Assembly (NCBI GenBank): GCA_920105625.2
Contig: OV050030.1
Span: 216,116,325 to 216,180,324 of the forward strand
Direction of reading: 5' to 3'
From: Clusia tigrina
Lineage: Eukaryota; Arthropoda; Insecta; Diptera; Clusiidae
Length of the DNA: 64,000 nt
This document shows positions 55,836 to 62,264 of the stretch, piece after piece; position 1 is the first letter of the stretch; the number at the start of each line of letters is the position of its first letter. The notes under the pieces are model-generated. The model did no database searches and was not told the origin of the DNA. It saw only the letters and a program-made list of their open reading frames with translations. The position numbers were made by a program, and so were the translations under genes.

Positions 55836-56002
55836 CGATTTTGTAAGACCTAGAAACAAATTGTTTTTAAAGCGCAGCGCAAGTATAAGCGAATTGTTAA
55901 AAAAAGACTTTGTTAATTTTGCATATAAAAAATAAAGTTTGAATTAAACAATAATTAAGTGCTAACAAAAGTTTGTTTATTCGTTTAAAATCGGGCTCAA
56001 CA

Positions 56003-56224
56003 CTCTTTAAAAACAATTTATTAAAGTAAACTCGGTGAGCGGGAAATAATCAGTTTTCGCGATTTGACTATAAATCCGTTTGCGGTGTTTCAAACAAAGT
56101 CGCTCATCGTTGTAATACGGTAAATAAATAAATAAATAAATAAAAAAAAAAAATAATTGAAAATAAAATAGAGTCGCCCAGCATAAAAGAAATTTAAATC
56201 GGATTTTTAATTAAAGACTAAGTA
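56003..56224 (+). other. Retrotransposon leader with unclear primer site
   Basis: This is the 222-bp untranslated stretch between the 5' LTR and the Gag start. A standard primer-binding site begins with TGG at or just after the LTR end, but here the sequence is ctctttaaaaac, with no TGG. The only tRNA-end-like string I notice is 'ctcggtgagcggga' at 56031-56044, about 28 bases downstream, and it is weak. The rest is AT-rich and holds the simple repeat at 56121-56157. Confidence 0.6.
56121..56157 (+). repeat. Simple repeat (TAAA)n plus adenine run in the leader
   Basis: Five to six TAAA units are followed by a run of about twelve adenines ending in taat. It lies about 70 bases before the Gag start codon and is likely to vary in length between element copies. 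Confidence 0.85.
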
Positions 56225-59029
56225 ATGTCGGAAACCGATTTTAATTGCACCAAGTGCACCTTAAAAGATACCGAGCGTATGGTACAATGCGACTCATGTG
56301 ACAAGTGGTTCCATTTTGAATGTGTAGGTGTGGACAATGATGTCGCTAATGTTAGCTGGAGCTGCACATGTTGTTTGGCTCAAGCTGTCACCCAAAGGAA
56401 TGACCCTAAGGCAAAGCAACAAATGCCGCCAGTGAACACCACGACCGATTTCTCTGCTGGAACACAGGGGTCATCGTCACCTAAAAAGGATGTGCCCGTG
56501 GCCGACAATAGCAATTTGCCTGGACCATCATCAGCGAAAAATTTATCACAGCTACAAGGTCAAATGAATGCTATAGGTGCAACAGCAAAGGCGAATATTC
56601 CGCTATTAAATAGCCTCGGTTACAGCAACATGGCGCTAATTACAACAACTTTGCCCCAATCCACCGTAACAACAACAAAGCCAACAATGACGTTGCCAAC
56701 CAGTGTAAATACCGATCAGTGTATGCAACGCCATTTTGTGAACGCCAGTGGCCCAAACACGTCTGACTTACCCTCTCAAACCCAGTTGCAATTAAATATG
56801 CTGGAAGAGGAAAAAGAACTTCAGCGACAATATTTAGAGAAAAAATATAAAATTCTTTCTCAAGGCGACGTGAGGCAAATGTCGTGTTCCTTTTCAAACA
56901 CCTTTACCGCTTTTCAGCCTACATCGGCACAAATTGCAGCCAGACAGGTAATACCCAAGGAGCTACCAAATTTTGATGGGAACCCAGAGGACTGGCCACT
57001 GTTTATAAGCAATTATAAAAACAGCACCGAGATTGCAGGTTACACGGATGGTGAAAATTTAATGCGCCTACAAGCGAGTCTCCGTGGTCGTGCTAAGGAA
57101 TTGGTGAGGAGTAAGCTGTTAATGCCGTCGATGGTCAACGAAATAATCCAGACTCTAGAAATGTGCTTTGGCCGACCTGAACATATTTTGGACAACATGA
57201 TAGAAAAAGCAATCAGAATTCCACCGCTGAAAGACAGGCTCGATTCATTAATAGAATTTGCTCTCACTGTGCGTAACATTTGCTCAACAATGGAGGCCTG
57301 CAATCTGGTGGCCCATTTAAATAACCCTATGCTGGCGAAGACTTTGGTAGAAAAGTTGCCAAATAATCAAAAGTTGAGCTGGGCTATGCACAAAAAAGAT
57401 GAAAAGGCTCCAGTAGTGAAAGTGTTTAGCGATTGGATTTACACATTAGCAGCGGCAGCCAGCCAAGTCGTGCCCCCTGCAACCAGTAAGAAAACTGCAT
57501 CGGTAAACACTCATCAACAAAATGCCACAAGCAAACCGAGTTGTTTTTCGTGCAAAAGTGGCTCACACAAAATTCAGAATTGTGAAGAATTTCAGGCCTT
57601 GAGTTTAGACGCAGAGTGGAATGTGGTAAAGGGAAATAAGTTTTGCCGTCAGTGCTTGAACCTTCACCGGCGTAAGTGTTTCTCCAATAAGCAATGTGGT
57701 ATCGGCGGTTGTACAGCAAAGCATCATCCTTTACTACATAGATACATTTTAACAAGTGGCCCGAGCTCAGTAATCAATCCGTTAGCTGAACGCGTTGGAG
57801 ACGTGAACGCTCATAACGAGAGCCGAAATGAAAAACCTTTCTTCAGAATTTTACCGATACGTGTTTTCTATAATGGTGGTTCAATAAAAACGTTCGCTTT
57901 TCTAGACGAAGGATCTTCAGTGACCCTAATGGAGGAGGAGTTCTTCAACCGTCTCGGGCTTAAAGGCAAAAAGGAGCCCCTAGAGCTGCGCTGGACAGGT
58001 GACACAACTCGGTCGGAGGACGAATCGGCCAAGATAAATTTGGAAATCTCTGGCGATCAAAACGACTCACGTTTTACACTCCACGACGTACGAACGGTGA
58101 ATAATCTTCGCCTGCCGACACAATCTCTAAATTTCGACGATATCGTTAATAGCAATCCATATTTAAAAGGCTTGCCCGTTCAGTCATATTCTGATGCCAA
58201 ACCCATGATTTTAATTGGCCTCAACAATTGGAGGGTAGCGGTACCAATAAAAATACGCGAAGGTGAACACAATCAACTTATTGCAACAAAAACTCGCCTT
58301 GGATGGACTCTTCAAGGTAGTGGCTCAAAGTTTAAAACAATGGCGTCACTAAACATACATACGTGTGAGTGTGAAGACCGGTATACAAAATTACACGATG
58401 AAGTCAAGAAGCATTTCGCCCTAGAAGTGACCCAAGAGAAAAGTATTCTATCACCAGAAAACCAAAAGGCAAATCAGATTCTCAGAAACAGTTGTGCAAA
58501 AAACGATCAGCGATTTGAAGTAAATTTACTGTGGAAAGACGACGAGCCACAATTGCCAGAAAGTTACAATGTTGCGTGCCATCGATTAAAGTGTCTCGAA
58601 AAGAAGTTTAAGAGGAATCCCGAATTGAGACAGACTATGCAGAAGGAAATCGACAACCTACTCTCAAAAGACTACGCTAGAATTGTATCTGACGCAGAAT
58701 TAAATTCTTATAATGGTCGTACATGGTATCTCCCAATTTTTGTGGCTCTAAACCCGAATAAACCTGGTAAAGTCCGTTTAGTGTGGGACGCAGCAGCCAA
58801 ATCCAACAATAAGTCCCTCAATGATTTTTTGCTGACGGGCCCCGACTTGCTCACGCCGCTGATGAATGTATTGATCGAATTTCGAGTTGGACAAATAGCA
58901 GTATGTGGCGATATTGCTGAAATGTTTCATCGCATCAGCGTAAAAGATGAGGACATGCACGCCCAAAGATTTTTGTGGCTCGAAAATGGAGACGTAAGTA
59001 AACCTACTGTTCTTGTGATAAAGCCCTGA
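56225..59029 (+). CDS. gag-pol: Gag-protease-reverse transcriptase, first part of BEL/Pao polyprotein (934 aa)
   Basis: This frame encodes the structural protein, the protease and the first half of reverse transcriptase. Residues 8-50 form a complete PHD finger (C8, C11, C22, C25, H30, C33, C47, C50). A low-complexity Ser/Thr/Pro linker follows, then a likely helical or coiled-coil stretch near 188-215. A DUF1759-type Gag domain spans about 243-395 (PNFDGNPEDWPLF). A CCHC knuckle is at C440, C443, H448, C453, followed by a second Cys/His cluster at 474-501. The aspartic protease has DEGSS at 561-565 and a flap-like ILIG at 662-665. Reverse transcriptase starts near 770 and has catalytic Asp896 in the GDIAEMF motif. 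The frame stops at 59027-59029, about 30 codons after that motif and before the YMDD motif, which is in the next frame. The ATG at 56225 is the first in frame and precedes the PHD finger directly. A family member would normally continue without this stop. Confidence 0.93.
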   Translation: MSETDFNCTKCTLKDTERMVQCDSCDKWFHFECVGVDNDVANVSWSCTCCLAQAVTQRNDPKAKQQMPPVNTTTDFSAGTQGSSSPKKDVPVADNSNLPGPSSAKNLSQLQGQMNAIGATAKANIPLLNSLGYSNMALITTTLPQSTVTTTKPTMTLPTSVNTDQCMQRHFVNASGPNTSDLPSQTQLQLNMLEEEKELQRQYLEKKYKILSQGDVRQMSCSFSNTFTAFQPTSAQIAARQVIPKELPNFDGNPEDWPLFISNYKNSTEIAGYTDGENLMRLQASLRGRAKELVRSKLLMPSMVNEIIQTLEMCFGRPEHILDNMIEKAIRIPPLKDRLDSLIEFALTVRNICSTMEACNLVAHLNNPMLAKTLVEKLPNNQKLSWAMHKKDEKAPVVKVFSDWIYTLAAAASQVVPPATSKKTASVNTHQQNATSKPSCFSCKSGSHKIQNCEEFQALSLDAEWNVVKGNKFCRQCLNLHRRKCFSNKQCGIGGCTAKHHPLLHRYILTSGPSSVINPLAERVGDVNAHNESRNEKPFFRILPIRVFYNGGSIKTFAFLDEGSSVTLMEEEFFNRLGLKGKKEPLELRWTGDTTRSEDESAKINLEISGDQNDSRFTLHDVRTVNNLRLPTQSLNFDDIVNSNPYLKGLPVQSYSDAKPMILIGLNNWRVAVPIKIREGEHNQLIATKTRLGWTLQGSGSKFKTMASLNIHTCECEDRYTKLHDEVKKHFALEVTQEKSILSPENQKANQILRNSCAKNDQRFEVNLLWKDDEPQLPESYNVACHRLKCLEKKFKRNPELRQTMQKEIDNLLSKDYARIVSDAELNSYNGRTWYLPIFVALNPNKPGKVRLVWDAAAKSNNKSLNDFLLTGPDLLTPLMNVLIEFRVGQIAVCGDIAEMFHRISVKDEDMHAQRFLWLENGDVSKPTVLVIKP

Positions 59030-59030
59030 C
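59020..59030 (+). other. Frame break inside reverse transcriptase
   Basis: The upstream frame reads into TGA at 59027, while the conserved TFG...P block of the same enzyme continues from about 59026 in the -1 frame. The break falls in a short C run (59024-59026). The local sequence 'ataaagccctga' does not fit the X XXY YYZ pattern of programmed -1 slippage, and a shift in the middle of the polymerase palm would be functionally odd. A one-base loss in the genome or a base-call error in the run is the simplest reading. Confidence 0.85.
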
Positions 59031-61683
59031 ATTTGGCATTAGCTGCGCACCCTGTATTGCACATTTTGTGCGAAATAAAAATGCTGAAGACTTTCGAGAA
59101 ATATACCCCCGGGCAGTGAAGGCGGTCGAGTCGTATCATTATATGGACGATTTCATTGACAGCGTTCAAACTGAAGAAGAGGCGCTGGAATTGGCTTCCC
59201 AGGTCAAAACAATACATGCGGCAGGCGGCTTCCATATGAGAAATTGGGCGTCAAACTCACAATTAGTGAGACGGCATTTGGGCGACGGAGATATGACTGA
59301 AAACACATTTGGATCTATTGAAAAAGTTCTCGGTCTGTATTGGGAATCCAATAATGACGTGTTTCAGTACAATTCCAGATTTTCGAGGCTCAAAAGAAAT
59401 GTGTTTGAACTCAATGTGGTCCCCACTAAGAGAGAAGTTCTTCAGGTCCTGATGTCCATTTTCGATCCACTTGGTTTCGTCTCCCTCTATACTATAGACC
59501 TGAAGATTTTACTTCAAAACATATGGCGATCAGGGATAAAGTGGGATCAGGAGCTAAACGAAGAGTTGTATATTAAATGGTCGACGTGGCTGTCAAATTT
59601 GGATAACATTTCTTCTGTCATCATTCCACGATGTTATTCAAAATTATTAAAATTTACGTTCAACGTGCAACTGCATACATTTGTCGACGCTGGTGAAGAC
59701 GCTTACGCCGCTGTGTGCCACTTTCGAATCCAGTTTAATGAAGAAGTCGACATCAGCATTGTAGCAGCGAAGTCTAAAGTCGCCCCATTGAAGCCTATTT
59801 CCATTCCGAGACTTGAACTACAAGCGGCTCTAATTGGTTCCCGACTAGCCGCAAAAATCCGAGGTGCAACTCGTCTACGATGTACAGACAGCTTCTACTG
59901 GTCCGATTCTAAAACGGTGCTAAAATGGTTGTCCATGGATCCAAAAAACTTTAAACCATTCGTGATGTACAGAGTTGGCGAAATTCTCGAAACAACGAAC
60001 GTGACTCAATGGAATTGGGTCCCATCGAAATTAAACCCAGCAGACTTTGCAACAAAAATCTCCACTCCCAACAGTAACATGTGGTTCCAGGGTCCAGAAT
60101 TTCTTAAGTCTGACGGATGTAATTGGCCAAAATGTTCCGATTTAGGAGGCACCAATAAAGAAGAGGTACGCAATCATCTTTTATATATATCAAAACCGAT
60201 TAACTTCGCTATGAATATTGAGTATTTTTCATGCTGGAGACGCCTATATAGAGCGCTGTCACAATTTCTACTGTACATAGAAAAATTGAAGTCTGTGGCC
60301 CATGGCAATCAAATACAAGATGAAACGCCTTTCGTTTGCATCCAGAAAGCTAAAAATATTTTATTTAAATATGCGCAAAAGAGCGAGTTTTCTGAAGAAA
60401 TATGGTGCCTCAACAAAAAAAAGCCTATTGAAAAATCTAGCAAATTAAAACAACTTAACGTTTGCCTCGATGAGAATGGTGTTCTACGTGCTTGCGGTAG
60501 AGCTGATATATTAAGTTGCAACACTGCAATCATTCTACCCAACCATCATTACGTGACATTCTTAATAGTCCGATATTACCACGAAAACTTTCACCATTGC
60601 CTTCATGAAGCGACCATGTCAAAAATTAAGTCCATATTTTACATCCCCAGGTTGAGAGCGTTATACAAGAATGTACGAAATCAATGTCAGCGATGTAAAA
60701 ATGAAGCAGCGGTACCCCAACCAGCACAAATGGCATCTTTACCTCTGGCCAGGCTTTCCAGTTTCCAACGGCCATTTACTTATGTCGGCATCGACCTTTT
60801 TGGTCCCTTATACGTTACCGTGGGACGACACAAGGAAAAAAGATGGGGCGTTCTGTTTACATGCCTGACCGTGCGGGCAATACACATAGATGTCGCTCAT
60901 AGCCTCAACACCGGCTCGTGCATAATGTGTGTACAAAATTTCACCAGTCGCCGTGGCTCTCCCAAAGAAATATACACCGATAACGGGACAAATTTTAAAG
61001 CCGTGGAGAGAATTCTACGTGAGGAAAAGCAACATCTCGACCTGAGAGAAGTTTCATCTAAAAAAGACGAAATAAAGTGGCGTTTTAACCCTCCAGCAGC
61101 TACGCATATGGGCGGTGCATGGGAACGTTTAATTCGTTCTGTAAAATCAATACTCTACGCAATATGTCCAGCCTTCAATTTCAATGACGAGACTTTAAGA
61201 TGTGCCCTATATGAAACTGAATTTATAATCAACTCTCGTCCATTGACATTTGTAGCCCTAGACTCAGTTGACGACGACGCTCTTACACCAAGCCATTTGT
61301 TACTTGGATCTGCGGCAGGGCAAAAGCCTTTAAATGACTTCGACTGCGACCTACGGCAACGATGGCATCATACTCAGAAATTTGCAAATCAATTTTGGCG
61401 ACGATGGGTACGAGAATATGGTCCAAGTTTGGTCCGACGAAGTAAGTGGTTCAACAAGGTACCACCACCAGCCGTCGGAGACGTAGTCATCATAGTGGAT
61501 GACAATCTTCCCCGCAACAGTTGGCCCAAAGGTATTATCATCGAAGTATTTCCCGCTAAAGATGGCCAAGTACGTAGTGTCAAAGTTAGAACGAGTACCA
61601 GCACGTACGAGAGGCCCGTAGCTAAAATTGCAGTTCTAGACGTCGGCAATAAGAAGGATGTCAGTAAGCTCATACAGCCTTAA
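59026..61683 (+). CDS. pol: Reverse transcriptase end, RNase H and integrase, second part of BEL/Pao polyprotein
   Basis: The frame is open from 59002, and similarity to the polymerase begins at about 59026; there is no credible start codon, so it is the displaced continuation of the upstream frame. Numbering from the GTG codon at 59068: YMDD catalytic motif at 25-28; Pao-type connecting region (peptidase A17 family name in Pfam) at about 100-200; RNase H with D207, E250, D280 and D326; integrase zinc-binding HHCC with H505, H509 or H510, C540 and C543; integrase core with D576 (GIDLFGP), D638 (YTDNGTNF) and E686 (GAWERL); DUF5641-type C-terminal domain at about 765-858. It ends with TAA at 61681-61683, ten bases before the polypurine tract, so no envelope frame exists. 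All catalytic residues I can check are present. Translation of this part would need a frame change of -1 (or +2) relative to the first part. Confidence 0.92.
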   Translation: MTFGISCAPCIAHFVRNKNAEDFREIYPRAVKAVESYHYMDDFIDSVQTEEEALELASQVKTIHAAGGFHMRNWASNSQLVRRHLGDGDMTENTFGSIEKVLGLYWESNNDVFQYNSRFSRLKRNVFELNVVPTKREVLQVLMSIFDPLGFVSLYTIDLKILLQNIWRSGIKWDQELNEELYIKWSTWLSNLDNISSVIIPRCYSKLLKFTFNVQLHTFVDAGEDAYAAVCHFRIQFNEEVDISIVAAKSKVAPLKPISIPRLELQAALIGSRLAAKIRGATRLRCTDSFYWSDSKTVLKWLSMDPKNFKPFVMYRVGEILETTNVTQWNWVPSKLNPADFATKISTPNSNMWFQGPEFLKSDGCNWPKCSDLGGTNKEEVRNHLLYISKPINFAMNIEYFSCWRRLYRALSQFLLYIEKLKSVAHGNQIQDETPFVCIQKAKNILFKYAQKSEFSEEIWCLNKKKPIEKSSKLKQLNVCLDENGVLRACGRADILSCNTAIILPNHHYVTFLIVRYYHENFHHCLHEATMSKIKSIFYIPRLRALYKNVRNQCQRCKNEAAVPQPAQMASLPLARLSSFQRPFTYVGIDLFGPLYVTVGRHKEKRWGVLFTCLTVRAIHIDVAHSLNTGSCIMCVQNFTSRRGSPKEIYTDNGTNFKAVERILREEKQHLDLREVSSKKDEIKWRFNPPAATHMGGAWERLIRSVKSILYAICPAFNFNDETLRCALYETEFIINSRPLTFVALDSVDDDALTPSHLLLGSAAGQKPLNDFDCDLRQRWHHTQKFANQFWRRWVREYGPSLVRRSKWFNKVPPPAVGDVVIIVDDNLPRNSWPKGIIIEVFPAKDGQVRSVKVRTSTSTYERPVAKIAVLDVGNKKDVSKLIQP

Positions 61684-61692
61684 TTCGCTTAC

Positions 61693-61703
61693 GAGGGAGG
61701 GAA
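61693..61703 (+). other. Polypurine tract
   Basis: The string gagggagggaa directly abuts the first base of the 3' LTR. This is the expected plus-strand primer for reverse transcription, and its end defines the LTR start. Confidence 0.92.
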
Positions 61704-62259
61704 TGTTACCGCCGACTCTTTTATTTAAAATTCTCATTTTTTAATTTTTTATATTATTTCCATCAAATTAGTTTTTAAATTAACTTTTTAACTTTCATCT
61801 AATATTTTGCACACTGCTGTGTATAAAATCTCACTTGCTGTCAACCATTTACCGAAATTCTAACTCCCTTATGTAGTCATTACTCTTTGAAATTGCAAGT
61901 TAATTTTCTATTCCTTCATTGCCCTTTTGTTTGTCAATCGATCATATGTACACACGTACATGTGTGTATGTATATACGTAGCCCCTTGCTTTCGCATGTA
62001 AATATGTACCTACATATAATTAACTGTCGGAGTGTCTTTTCTGGTTAGCAAAGAAACAAAAAAAGGGCAACGAAGGTGACAGTAATATCAGTTCGATTTT
62101 GTAAGACCTAGAAACAAATTGTTTTTAAAGCGCAGCGCAAGTATGAGCGAATTGTTAAAAAAGACTTTGTTAATTTTGCATATAAAAAATAAAGTTTGAA
62201 TTAAACAATAATTAAGTGCTAACAAAAGTTTGTTTATTCGTTTAAAATCGGGCTCAACA
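61704..62259 (+). repeat. 3' long terminal repeat (556 bp)
   Basis: This copy has the same termini as the 5' repeat and is three bases shorter through two adenine-run indels. Its start follows directly on the polypurine tract and its end abuts the target duplication. It should supply the transcript's 3' end through the AATAAA at 62188. Confidence 0.97.
62188..62193 (+). terminator. Polyadenylation signal in the 3' LTR
   Basis: AATAAA lies 66-72 bases before the end of the 3' LTR, followed by a T/G-rich stretch (gtttgtttattcg at about 62227) that could act as the downstream element. The matching copy in the 5' LTR is at 55931-55936. Confidence 0.6.
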
Positions 62260-62264
62260 GTCAT
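62260..62264 (+). repeat. Target site duplication, right copy (gtcat)
   Basis: This is identical to 55439-55443 and is followed directly by 'agctatgctacccttgag', the expected continuation of the interrupted monomer. No bases were lost or added at the junction. Confidence 0.95.

Larger units (their letters stand above)
55444..56002 (+). repeat. 5' long terminal repeat (559 bp)
   Basis: The repeat starts tgttaccgcc and ends gggctcaaca, giving the short inverted ends tgtt/aaca. It matches the 3' repeat over its full length. By eye the two differ at 55559 (a versus g), 55594 (a versus g), 55675 (t versus a) and 55887 (a versus g), plus a 2-base difference in an adenine-rich run near 55799 and a 1-base difference in a second adenine run near 55900. 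It contains promoter-like and polyadenylation-like motifs listed separately, and an imperfect inverted repeat around 55688-55712 (gtacacacgtacatgtgtgt). Confidence 0.97.
55444..62259 (+). mobile_element. BEL/Pao-class LTR retrotransposon, complete structure, one frame break
   Basis: A complete 6816-bp element interrupts one satellite monomer. It has matching LTRs (tgtt...aaca ends), a 5-bp target duplication, a polypurine tract and one Gag-Pol coding region with domains in the order PHD finger, DUF1759-type Gag, CCHC knuckle, aspartic protease, reverse transcriptase, RNase H, integrase and DUF5641-type tail. DUF1759/DUF1758 Gag-protease, the YMDD reverse transcriptase motif and the Pao-type region after it are typical of BEL/Pao rather than Ty1/copia or Ty3/gypsy. 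No envelope frame follows integrase. The only clear defect is a one-base frame break near 59024-59029. The small LTR divergence shows recent insertion, so the element family is or was lately active in this genome. Confidence 0.95.

Noticed and set aside
58994..58999. GTAAGT splice-donor-like string just before the frame break
   Set aside because: The bases encode a conserved stretch of the reverse transcriptase on both sides, and no suitable acceptor in the correct frame is evident nearby. Splicing there would remove coding sequence rather than repair the frame.
59020..59030. Programmed -1 ribosomal frameshift between the two parts of Pol
   Set aside because: There is no slippery heptamer of the usual form at the switch, and a shift inside the polymerase palm would waste the product. 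A mutation or base-call error is simpler, though comparison with other copies could reopen this.
56640..61673. Antisense and out-of-frame reading frames inside the retrotransposon (for example 56640-56897, 57426-57755, 58927-59235 and 61389-61673, minus strand)
   Set aside because: They lie opposite the intact Gag-Pol frames and show no recognisable domains; they are shadows of the real coding sequence.
61684..61703. Possible envelope gene after integrase, as in errantivirus-like elements
   Set aside because: Only about 20 bases, including the polypurine tract, separate the Pol stop codon from the 3' LTR.
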